A stretch of 41,475 nt of DNA from Dysgonamonadaceae bacterium. Lineage in GTDB: Bacteria; Bacteroidota; Bacteroidia; Bacteroidales; Azobacteroidaceae. Every line of letters begins with the position of its first letter. Within the stretch, counting starts at the first letter, position 1. The DNA lies in NCBI GenBank assembly GCA_031289145.1, contig JAITQA010000134.1, positions 1 to 41,475 of the forward strand. Reading direction: 5' to 3'. Positions 35,301-41,475 of the stretch are shown here, one piece after another. The notes under the pieces are model-generated. The model was not told the origin of the DNA. It saw only the letters and a list, made by a program, of their open reading frames with translations, and made no database searches. Position numbers and translations under genes: made by a program.

Positions 35301-36832
35301 TAGAATATCTCAACACTTATTATGCTTTCACCGACTCGGTAAAATGCTTTCCCGATGAAATACGGATAAAAAATATCTCGCTTTTTGATGAAAAAGGGAA
35401 AGCGGCTTTGGTAAACGGTTATGTCAAACACCATTTATTTGATGATTTCCGTTTTTTGGCAACTATTAATTATGATAATTTCATGGTATTCAATGCCACT
35501 AAAACCCTAAATCCGATGTTCTACGGGACTGCTTACGGCAACGGAACCGCTACGCTTTCCGGGACGGAGGACTTGTTAAATATTGATGTTTCCATGCAGA
35601 ATACGAACAATACGCGAATGACCCTGAATTTCATGGAAGAACCGGATGTGATGGACTATGATTTTATCCGGTTTGTACCGCCAAAAATGGATTTTACGAA
35701 AGATAAAGACAAGATAACTTCCGTAATTTTTCCGCAGGTGAATCTCAATAATACTTCAAAAACGGAAATCCGGTTTAATCTTTTGTTGAATGCAACTTCA
35801 CAAGCAAGTATTGAAATCACTACAGACCCGGTTTCAGGGGACAAAATAAGTGGTTATGGAACCGGAAATATGCAAATTCAATACGGAACAAAAACGCCTT
35901 TGAAAGTGGTGGGAAATTACGTCATTGAGAGAGGAGAATACAAATTCTCTCTCCAGAAAGTACTCTCCCGAAATTTCGAAATCCAGGAAGGGAGTTCGAT
36001 AGCTTTCACAGGCGACCCCTATAACGCAGGATTGGATGTACGGGCGAATTATTCAGTTTCCGCCAATTTGGGTGATTTGGACCAGCAACTTCTCGAACAA
36101 AGCGCCCGCAACAATATTCCGGTTAATTGTATCCTACAGTTGACAGGGCCTCTGGTGCGTCCGTCCATTTCTTTTGACCTTGACCTACCCAATGCGACAT
36201 CCGAACTAAAAAATCAGGTAAAAAGCTATATCCGTACCGAAGATATGATGAATCGTCAAATTGTTTACCTGTTAGTGCTTGGTCGGTTTTATACTTCGCC
36301 TGAATTTATCAGGGAGGACTCTCGCTTCAATAACGATTTGTCTCTGCTGACCTCTACTTTGTCTACGCAGGTTTCCAATATGTTGGGATTATTGAGCGAT
36401 AAATTGGTGGGAATCAAGTTTCATCAGGCGTATGAGGGAGAACAAACCAGTACGGAGGTAGAAGTGCTGCTCTCCAGCCAACTGTTGAATAACCGATTGA
36501 TTATCAATGGTAATTTTGGTTATCTCGACAATCCTTACCTAAACAGCGGCGACCAAAAAAATATACCATTGGTCGGTGATTTTGACTTGGAATACAAACT
36601 GACGGAAAGCGGAGAAATCCGACTGAAAGGGTATAACCACTATAACTATCGCAATTATGAGAGTTTTTACAGCATGACTCCTTATAGTATGACGCCTAAA
36701 ATGACCCAGGGGGTTGGTATCCTTTTCCGGAAGAATTTCAATCATGTTTCCGATTTATTACGCAAAAGAGCGCCGATTTATCTCTTGCCTCCGCCTCCGC
36801 CTACGGTTTCCGATAGTCTGAAAGCTGAGTAG
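32333..36832 (+). CDS. tamB: TamB-like translocation/assembly module (AsmA-like, DUF490)
   Basis: A 1499-residue bridge-like protein: one N-terminal membrane helix (about 7-27), followed by a very long run of alternating beta strands. The opening YKMAHYLENKLKTKITVRQVEL is the AsmA/TamB N-terminal pattern. The C-terminal third (about 1080-1460) is the TamB/DUF490 domain, with GTGNMQIQYG, GNYVIERGEYKFSL, NAGLDVRANYSVSANLGDLD and ILQLTGPLVRPSISFDLDLPN. In proteobacteria TamB works with TamA in outer-membrane biogenesis and probably carries phospholipids across the periplasm. Bacteroidetes homologs typically lie next to tsaD, as here. The protein ends with a Pro-rich tail (LLPPPPPTV). A strong inverted repeat follows 12 bp after the stop. 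Confidence 0.92.
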   Translation: MKIFKRIVWGLLVFSVVFYVIPAGLLQTPYFQKNISYKMAHYLENKLKTKITVRQVELGLFNKLILKDVYLEDQSGDTLFEAKRIAAGFDLLSFFKKKWRFNSLQLFTFRFNLNKETDDSPLNIQYIIDAFAKQDTTQTDNSIDLQINTLSLRSGVFSYRIKSAPEMQGKFDAKNILLKDIFSKIHINTVTDKNLVIEVSKLGFRERSGFQVKNMAFDLTADKGKAFINQLNLNLNKSFLSFSGISADYSQINDKGKGIKSTLFQFKLMDSGIVLNELTAFVPAFSQFEDKINIEGDFSGNPDAIELNNLYFRYYNRLMIRANANFRNLFDSNPDAIFISGAVEESFFSPEGVERIINSFSKKPFSLPLSVKQIENVSFHGEINGLLNNLEASGVFNTGLGNIAANVTIGKDKTQFIKGQISSESLRLNKLLNDEKYGEIVFDIHLDAKQAATKRFSGIVDGNIERFVYKGYTYNNLSIDGEFSENSFQGLLDLDSSEGKIQAKGLFDFNGENAEFKFTAKATDLQLDKLNLTQKFKNPLLSFEVNADFTGNNPDNLLGLISLTNLQFSTDKGRYFLDSLLLRTTQLEQEKILSINSELMRGEIRGNYAFSTVFPAIKRTFSAYLPSLFEPSLPDNKNRENTFTVDVSIGDMTAFSTILELPFSLKSQTRIIGEYSDTKDVFSLKADMPEMNIAGSTIESARIALQQGKNFALLTIEGTQLQKKNDRLEFNVRMEASNDVVNTSLNWTGNSQKYKGKIDLSALFSKKNPSALQTKIDVHRSELVFNDSVWTLHPAVLLIDSSTIKIDHLQAKHKEQYIKISGAVSHNSQETLALELNKVDLEYIFKSLSIKSLAFGGLATGYVNAQDIYHTKKLATSLAVKNFAFNNVVFGDLALTGNWDDVNQGVMMNGYVYQNDSTDVCISGIIYPVKEELSIHFDTRNTDARFLRKYLNSVTKDLTGSLSGHIHLFGNLNKPTIEGDAFAKDCRFRIEYLNTYYAFTDSVKCFPDEIRIKNISLFDEKGKAALVNGYVKHHLFDDFRFLATINYDNFMVFNATKTLNPMFYGTAYGNGTATLSGTEDLLNIDVSMQNTNNTRMTLNFMEEPDVMDYDFIRFVPPKMDFTKDKDKITSVIFPQVNLNNTSKTEIRFNLLLNATSQASIEITTDPVSGDKISGYGTGNMQIQYGTKTPLKVVGNYVIERGEYKFSLQKVLSRNFEIQEGSSIAFTGDPYNAGLDVRANYSVSANLGDLDQQLLEQSARNNIPVNCILQLTGPLVRPSISFDLDLPNATSELKNQVKSYIRTEDMMNRQIVYLLVLGRFYTSPEFIREDSRFNNDLSLLTSTLSTQVSNMLGLLSDKLVGIKFHQAYEGEQTSTEVEVLLSSQLLNNRLIINGNFGYLDNPYLNSGDQKNIPLVGDFDLEYKLTESGEIRLKGYNHYNYRNYESFYSMTPYSMTPKMTQGVGILFRKNFNHVSDLLRKRAPIYLLPPPPPTVSDSLKAE

Positions 36833-36844
36833 GGTAAGTTGTTA

Positions 36845-36922
36845 TTAACCGCAAAGAACGCGGAGAGCGCAAAGGAAACTTCGGATAGTTCACTTTGCGC
36901 TCTCCGCATTATCTGCGGTTAA
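36845..36922. terminator. Long inverted repeat between convergent tamB and the transporter gene
   Basis: Arms of 30 nt (36845-36874 and 36893-36922) are complementary at 27 of 30 positions around an 18-nt loop. Hallmarks are TTAACCGCA at the outer ends and GCGGAGAGCGCAAAG at the inner ends. It lies between two converging genes and ends 11 bp from the transporter stop codon, so it is a likely bidirectional terminator. It lacks a U tract, and its GC-rich composition suggests that it may also be a dispersed palindromic element. Confidence 0.7.
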
Positions 36923-36933
36923 CACTATCAATA

Positions 36934-38376
36934 CTAAACAGTTATCACTTTGTATTTAGGAACCAAAGATTTCATCACAACCCAACCAATCAGGTAAGCT
37001 ACCGCACAGATAATAAATACGATAAAATAACCGGCCGGTTCACCTTTGAATCCCATAAATTCCATTCCTTTAGAACCGGCATGGTCGAACAATTTTCCGG
37101 CGCCTTTTTGAATGATAAAAGAACCGACGCCACCCGCCATTCCTCCGATTCCGGTAACGGTAGCGATGGCTGTTTTCGGGAACATATCGCCTACGGTAGA
37201 GAATATATTAGCCGACCAGGCTTGATGTGCCGCTCCGGCAATACCGATAATCACTACCGGCAACCAATAGGAATAATTACCTAAGGGTTGGGCAAATAAA
37301 GCCAATAATGGAAAGAAAGCAAATATCAACATGGCTTTCATACGTCCGTCATACGGATTCATTCCTTTTCTACCTACAAAGTAAGAAGGAAGCCAACCAC
37401 CAATAATAGAAAGCATTACGACCGTATAAAGAATGGTAAGCGGTAATACTTGCGCCGTACCCTCCAACTTGAATACCGTTTGCAGATATTTGGGCATCCA
37501 GAATAAATAAAACCACCAGACGCCGTCGGTCATGAATTTTCCAAAGGCGAATGCCCATGTTTGTTTGAATTTGAAACAATCTAAGAAAGACAGTTTTTTT
37601 ATCTGCGCTTTTTCCGTGCTATCTCCGGCGCTGTTGTCCGAATCTTTATCTTGTTGAATATATGCCAATTCCAATTTATTGACTTTCGGATGTACTTCGG
37701 GTTTTTTATAAACAAATACCCAAAAGCCCATCCAGATAAAACCCAAAACACCAATGATAAGGAAAGAGCTTTCCCATCCCCAGGCTTCTGCAATGTACAG
37801 GATACAAACAGGTGCAACCATTGCGCCAATTGTAGCGCCTGAGTTGAAGATACTTGTAGAAAAAGCCCTGTCTTTTTTCGGGAAATATTCTGCCGTTGCT
37901 TTTATCGCAGCCGGAAAGTTTCCGGCTTCTCCGAGGGCAAGGACAAAACGGGAAAAAATAAAAAACATAACACTGATATTAATCACTTTTCCTGTATCCC
38001 CCACGGTCTGAATCAAATTCTTTGCACCCTCAAAGCTGAGCGTCCACGTTCCGGAAGTTACTCCTGCTGTGGCAATCCCACAAAAGGCATGCAAACAGGC
38101 TCCGAATGACCAGATACCAATGGCCCAAAGAAAGCCTTTTTTAGTATCCAACCAGTCGACAAGCCGCCCTGCAAAAAGCATACTGACAGCATATAAAATG
38201 GAAAACCACGCCGTGATGTTTCCATAATGCACGTTTGTCCAACCAAATTCAGGTCCGATAAATCCGGGCCACGTCAACGACAGAACCTGTCTGTCCAAGT
38301 AGTTGACGGTCGTTGCGAAAAACAGCATGGCGCAAATCATCCATCTGTAATTGGTCATTTTCTCTTGTTTTACCAT
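36934..38376 (-). CDS. exuT: MFS hexuronate transporter (ExuT-like)
   Basis: A 480-residue major-facilitator protein with about 12 membrane segments. The opening TNYRWMICAMLFFATTVNYLDRQ and the loop-2 stretch GRLVDWLDTKKGF are typical of the anion:cation symporter family that includes ExuT and related sugar-acid permeases. It would import galacturonate or glucuronate, or a related sugar acid, across the inner membrane. I chose the ATG at 38376 (MVKQEKMTNYRW); the frame is open to 38466, but those 30 extra residues would overlap kdgK and do not fit the family. It is the last gene of the kduI-kduD-kdgK operon, 52 bp after kdgK, so it should be under the same operator. The exact substrate is inferred from context, and a KDG or oligouronide role is possible. 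Confidence 0.88.
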   Translation of the reverse strand: MVKQEKMTNYRWMICAMLFFATTVNYLDRQVLSLTWPGFIGPEFGWTNVHYGNITAWFSILYAVSMLFAGRLVDWLDTKKGFLWAIGIWSFGACLHAFCGIATAGVTSGTWTLSFEGAKNLIQTVGDTGKVINISVMFFIFSRFVLALGEAGNFPAAIKATAEYFPKKDRAFSTSIFNSGATIGAMVAPVCILYIAEAWGWESSFLIIGVLGFIWMGFWVFVYKKPEVHPKVNKLELAYIQQDKDSDNSAGDSTEKAQIKKLSFLDCFKFKQTWAFAFGKFMTDGVWWFYLFWMPKYLQTVFKLEGTAQVLPLTILYTVVMLSIIGGWLPSYFVGRKGMNPYDGRMKAMLIFAFFPLLALFAQPLGNYSYWLPVVIIGIAGAAHQAWSANIFSTVGDMFPKTAIATVTGIGGMAGGVGSFIIQKGAGKLFDHAGSKGMEFMGFKGEPAGYFIVFIICAVAYLIGWVVMKSLVPKYKVITV

Positions 38377-38428
38377 GTCAATTCGTTTTTTAGATTTATA
38401 ATGAAGATTAGTAAATAAAATGTAAGAT

Positions 38429-39454
38429 TCATCGCTGTACCCTTCCGCTGGCATCACCGCCGGCAAGCGTTTCCGCTTCTTCGACCGACACCAGATTGAA
38501 ATCGCCGTTGATGGTATGTTTCAATGCGGAAGCAGCTACGGCAAATTCAAGGGCTTCGCCTTGATTCGGCTTCGTGAGCAAACCGTGGATGATACCGCCT
38601 GAGAAAGCGTCGCCTCCTCCCACGCGGTCGATAATCGGATTTATATCGTAACGTTTCGAAACATAAAATTCTTTCCCGTTGTAAATCATCGCTTTCCAAC
38701 CATTATGCGTAGCGGAAAACGATTCTCGTAAGGTAGAAATCACATATTTGAAATCAAATTCTTTGGCCATCTGCGTGAAAATGCCCTTGTATCCTTCTGC
38801 ATCGGTATGTCCTGCCGCAACATCGGCCTGGGGTTTGAAACCCAGACACAATTCTGCATCTTCTTCGTTTCCGATACAAACGTCAACATATTGCATCAGG
38901 GGACGCATAATCGACTGCGCCTTTTCCTTAGTCCACAATTTCTTGCGGAAATTTAAATCGACAGAAACCGTTACGCCATGACGTTTGGCGGCTTCACAGG
39001 CCAATTTCGTCAGTTCGGCTGCCTTATCGGAAATCGCCGGTGTGATGCCCGACCAATGAAACCAATTGGCATTCGCCATGATGGCATCAAAATCAAAATC
39101 GGATACATTTGCTTCTGCAATAGCCGAATGTGAACGGTCGTAAATCACTTTGCTGGGACGCATGGAAGCGCCGGTCTCCAAGTAATAGATACCGACCCGG
39201 TCGCCTCCACGGACAATATAATCCGTTTTTACGCCGTATTTACGCAGGGCGTTCACGGCAGACTGTCCGATTTCGTGCTTCGGCAACTTGGTCACAAAGT
39301 AAGCGTCGTGGCCGTAATTGGCACAACTGACTGCCACATTGGCCTCTCCTCCGCCATATACTACATCGAATGTATCGGATTGTATGAAACGGGTATTGCC
39401 CGGTGTAGACAAGCGAAGCATTATTTCTCCTAAAGTTACTATTTTTTTCGCCAT
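38429..39454 (-). CDS. kdgK: 2-keto-3-deoxygluconate kinase (PfkB family)
   Basis: A 341-residue PfkB/ribokinase-family kinase that phosphorylates 2-keto-3-deoxygluconate to KDPG with ATP. Features: N-terminal VTLGEIMLRLSTPG; the substrate-binding GGGEANVAV (34-42); and the C-terminal PfkB signature DRVGGGDAFSGG (276-287), with catalytic Asp282. It lies between kduD (46 bp upstream) and the transporter (52 bp downstream). It is where the two branches meet: KduI/KduD and UxaB/UxaA both produce its substrate. KDPG aldolase, the next step, is not in the window. Confidence 0.93.
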   Translation of the reverse strand: MAKKIVTLGEIMLRLSTPGNTRFIQSDTFDVVYGGGEANVAVSCANYGHDAYFVTKLPKHEIGQSAVNALRKYGVKTDYIVRGGDRVGIYYLETGASMRPSKVIYDRSHSAIAEANVSDFDFDAIMANANWFHWSGITPAISDKAAELTKLACEAAKRHGVTVSVDLNFRKKLWTKEKAQSIMRPLMQYVDVCIGNEEDAELCLGFKPQADVAAGHTDAEGYKGIFTQMAKEFDFKYVISTLRESFSATHNGWKAMIYNGKEFYVSKRYDINPIIDRVGGGDAFSGGIIHGLLTKPNQGEALEFAVAASALKHTINGDFNLVSVEEAETLAGGDASGRVQR

Positions 39455-39500
39455 ATTTCTATTGTTCTATTAAAATACATACTAAGCAGTTGTTCCGCTC

Positions 39501-40280
39501 TTATTTCGGTTGTTTCCCGATGTAAGCCAATATACCGCCATCGACATAGAGGATATGGCCGTTCACAAAATCGGAAGCTTTGGAAGCCAAGAATACGGCC
39601 GGGCCTTGTAAATCGTCGGTCGTCCCCCAGCGGGCAGCCGGCGTCTTGGCAATAATAAATTCGTTGAAAGGATGTCCCGGTTCGCGCAGGGGCGCTGTTT
39701 GCGGTGTTGCAATATATCCGGGGCCTATACCGTTTACTTGAATATTGTGCTCGGCCCATTCGCAGGCAAGGTTGCGGGTCAGCATTTTCAATCCACCTTT
39801 AGCGGCTGCATAAGCCGAAACTGTTTCACGACCCAATTCGCTCATCATCGAGCAGATATTGATAATTTTACCGGCGCCTTTAGCAATCATACCCGGGGCT
39901 ACGGCCTTGGATACGATAAAAGGTCCGTTCAAATCAATATCAATTACCTGACGAAAATCTTTCGCCGACATTTCAATCGCAGGTATCCGTTTGATAATTC
40001 CTGCATTGTTTACCAGGATATCAATCACGCCTACTTCTTTGGTAATTTGCGCAACCGTTGCATTGATGGCGTCTTCGTCCGTCACATCGCAGACATAACC
40101 GTACGCTTTGATTCCGTCGGCCGCATAGGATGCCAACCCCTTGTCTACCAATTCCTGCTTGATATCGTTAAAAACTATCGTGGCTCCGGCCGAAGCAAAA
40201 GCTTGGGCTAAGGCATAGCCAATGCCGTAAGACGCTCCCGTAACGAAAGCGACTTTTCCTGTTAAATCAAATTGACTCAT
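39501..40280 (-). CDS. kduD: 2-dehydro-3-deoxy-D-gluconate 5-dehydrogenase (SDR family)
   Basis: A 259-residue short-chain dehydrogenase/reductase. It has the NAD(H)-binding TGASYGIG (14-21), NNAG (91-94), and catalytic Ser144, Tyr157 and Lys161 (YAAAK). KduD reduces 2,5-diketo-3-deoxygluconate to KDG. The assignment is set by its place directly after kduI (35 bp) and before kdgK and by the family features ATPQTAPLRE and YVDGGILAYIGKQP at the end. Gluconate 5-dehydrogenases are close relatives, but the operon makes KduD the better call. Confidence 0.92.
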   Translation of the reverse strand: MSQFDLTGKVAFVTGASYGIGYALAQAFASAGATIVFNDIKQELVDKGLASYAADGIKAYGYVCDVTDEDAINATVAQITKEVGVIDILVNNAGIIKRIPAIEMSAKDFRQVIDIDLNGPFIVSKAVAPGMIAKGAGKIINICSMMSELGRETVSAYAAAKGGLKMLTRNLACEWAEHNIQVNGIGPGYIATPQTAPLREPGHPFNEFIIAKTPAARWGTTDDLQGPAVFLASKASDFVNGHILYVDGGILAYIGKQPK

Positions 40281-40315
40281 TTTTTTTATTATTAATCACT
40301 ACTATCTAAATTCTA

Positions 40316-41158
40316 TTATCTCAACTCTGTTTCTTTGAAAAAATCCTGGTCGCCATAATCCAAGTTCTCACCGCCCATTCCCCATATAAAGGTATAATTG
40401 CTTGTTGCCGCCGCCGAATGGATAGACCACTGGGGCGAAATAACGGCTTGGTCGCCTTTCATCCAGATATGGCGGGTTTCGGCGGGCTCTCCCATAAAAT
40501 GGCAGATAGCTTGACCTTCCGGAAGTTCGAAATAGAAATAAGCTTCCATGCGGCGACTGTGTATATGTGCCGGCATGGTATTCCAGACGCTTCCCGGCGC
40601 CAATTCGGTCATTCCCATCTGCAATTGGCAGGTAGGTAAGACCTGAGAAACCAGCATTTTATTGATATTACGATGATTAGAGCCTTCCAAGGAACCCATT
40701 TCGGCAACTACGGCATCGGCTTTCGTTACTTTTTTGTCGGGATAGCTGCAATGAGCCGTAGCCGAGTTGAAATAAAATTTTGCCGGATGACTGGGGTCTT
40801 TGCTTTCAAAAGTCACCTTTTTATCGCCGGCGCCAATGTAGAGAGCTTCTTTATAGTCTAATTCATAGACTTTTCCGTCAATCGTAATTTTGCCCGGACC
40901 TCCTACATTGAAAGTCCCAAGCTCCCGCCTCGAAAGGAAAAATTTCGATTTCAGGTGTTCGATGGTTTCCAGCGTCAAAGTTTCTTTCACCGGCATTGCA
41001 CCGCCCACTATCAAACGGTCATACAAGGTATAAACCATATTTACTTCGTCGGGTGTAAAAATAGTTTCAATCAAATGTTCTTTCCGTAAACGTGTCGTAT
41101 CGTACGATTTGACATCTTCAGGATGCGCTGCATAACGCAATTCATAATTTGTTTTCAT
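40316..41158 (-). CDS. kduI: 5-dehydro-4-deoxy-D-glucuronate isomerase
   Basis: A 280-residue cupin-type zinc isomerase that converts 4-deoxy-L-threo-5-hexosulose uronate, released by pectate-lyase and GH105 action, to 2,5-diketo-3-deoxygluconate. The zinc ligands can be read as His198, His200 and Glu205 ([14 protein letters not shown]) and His247 (WSIHSAAAT), at the same spacing as in E. coli KduI. The length equals the usual KduI. It is the first gene of the kduI-kduD-kdgK-exuT operon and has an operator and promoter directly upstream. Confidence 0.97.
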   Translation of the reverse strand: MKTNYELRYAAHPEDVKSYDTTRLRKEHLIETIFTPDEVNMVYTLYDRLIVGGAMPVKETLTLETIEHLKSKFFLSRRELGTFNVGGPGKITIDGKVYELDYKEALYIGAGDKKVTFESKDPSHPAKFYFNSATAHCSYPDKKVTKADAVVAEMGSLEGSNHRNINKMLVSQVLPTCQLQMGMTELAPGSVWNTMPAHIHSRRMEAYFYFELPEGQAICHFMGEPAETRHIWMKGDQAVISPQWSIHSAAATSNYTFIWGMGGENLDYGDQDFFKETELR

Positions 41159-41202
41159 CTGTTTTTTATTTATATATGTATATTTTTTTGCTCAAAATTT
41201 CG

Positions 41203-41220
41203 ACCGTGCACGTGCACAGT
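41203..41220. promoter_or_regulatory. Palindromic operator upstream of kduI (second LacI-family site)
   Basis: This 18-bp palindrome has one mismatched pair; its centre lies between 41211 and 41212. The core CCGTGCACGTGCAC is identical to the operator at 12858-12885. It begins 10 bp downstream of the kduI -7 box. The distance from the -7 box to the operator centre differs by only one base between the two operons. Confidence 0.82.
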
Positions 41221-41230
41221 AATTCTTTTA

Positions 41231-41260
41231 CAAAAGTAATATATATTTTATGAAAACAAA
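41231..41260 (-). promoter_or_regulatory. Bacteroidetes-type promoter of the kduI operon
   Basis: On the minus strand the -7 box reads TACTTTTG (41238 to 41231) and the -33 box TTTG (41260 to 41257), with an 18-bp spacer, the same as in the lacI promoter. Transcription would start near 41224, just before the operator. The leader to the kduI ATG at 41158 would be about 65 nt. Confidence 0.7.
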
Positions 41261-41475
41261 AATTTTCGTTAAAAAAAGAATTTTACGGCTATCTTCCGGT
41301 ATCGGCAAAGGGGTTGCTCCATGAGTATCAACAGGTCTGACAAACAAGTTTTATACAATAATTATTTAAATTTTCTTAAATTTTACTTTAAGGCAACTTT
41401 TTTGCATTAAACAAACACAATTTTGCCCTCGAAATTTCAATTATTAATCATTTTAAACATCTTTTTATTATGAAG
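41261..41475. other. AT-rich upstream region; possible gene start at 41470
   Basis: Beyond the kduI promoter the remaining 215 bp contain no complete gene. ATGAAG at 41470-41475, preceded by an AT-rich leader, could be the first two codons of a rightward gene, but six bases cannot support a call. No exact TAnnTTTG box is present; CAATTTTG at 41418-41425 is one mismatch away, without a well-spaced -33 element. Confidence 0.3.

Noticed and set aside
38377-38466. Thirty-residue N-terminal extension of the MFS transporter overlapping kdgK
   Set aside because: The extension is hydrophilic, overlaps the end of kdgK, and family members begin close to TNYRWMICAMLFF; the ATG at 38376 is the sensible start.
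39672-40211. A 179-residue plus-strand frame antisense to kduD
   Set aside because: It mirrors the codon pattern of a well-recognised SDR gene; no family resemblance and no start context.

Overview
The window is a chromosomal segment of a Bacteroidetes bacterium, most likely of the order Bacteroidales. Three observations point there: many genes are preceded by the Bacteroidetes promoter signature (TTTG at -33 and TAnnTTTG at -7); two secreted proteases end in type IX secretion system (T9SS) sorting domains, and a PorE-like T9SS envelope protein lies between them; the gene families (DUF4861, DUF2795, a TonB receptor with an N-terminal carboxypeptidase-like domain, Bacteroidetes-type TamB) are typical of the phylum. 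I saw no rRNA, tRNA, CRISPR array, transposase or phage gene. A closer taxonomic assignment is not possible by eye.

Layout. 1-198: 3' end of a thiolase. 325-6487 (+): a secreted S9 peptidase followed after 16 bp by a T9SS-exported trypsin-like protease. 6494-12836 (-): a compact five-gene operon read lacI - uxaB - uxaA - DUF4861 lipoprotein - GH105. 13041-14604 (+): a SAM methyltransferase whose frame overlaps an ATP:cob(I)alamin adenosyltransferase by 86 nt, then a DUF2795 protein. 14700-16664 (+): PorE-like lipoprotein. 16964-21673 (+): a second T9SS protease, paralogous to the first but carrying six tandem stalk repeats. 21853-23217 (+): a secreted kelch protein whose stop codon lies inside a long inverted repeat. 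23305-28754 (-): a three-gene operon of S1/P1-type nuclease, TonB-dependent receptor and a large surface-type lipoprotein. 28907-32238 (-): TsaD and PBP1C. 32333-36832 (+): TamB. 36934-41158 (-): the operon kduI - kduD - kdgK - exuT-like transporter. 41159-41475: upstream region; a new gene may begin at 41470.

The most coherent system is uronate catabolism. GH105 (with the DUF4861 partner) would release unsaturated uronate from pectin-type oligosaccharides. KduI and KduD convert it to 2-keto-3-deoxygluconate (KDG); UxaB and UxaA feed tagaturonate into the same KDG pool; the MFS transporter brings in hexuronate and KdgK phosphorylates KDG. The two operons are about 24 kb apart but share a nearly identical palindrome (core GTGCACGTGCAC) at the same place just downstream of their -7 boxes. 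This strongly suggests that the LacI-family protein encoded here represses both operons and itself. KDPG aldolase, uronate isomerase and a SusC/SusD pair are not in the window.

Two other units deserve attention: the nuclease/TonB/lipoprotein operon, which looks like an uncharacterised outer-membrane uptake system possibly linked to nucleic acids or phosphate, and the repeat-expanded T9SS protease pair flanking the PorE-like gene.
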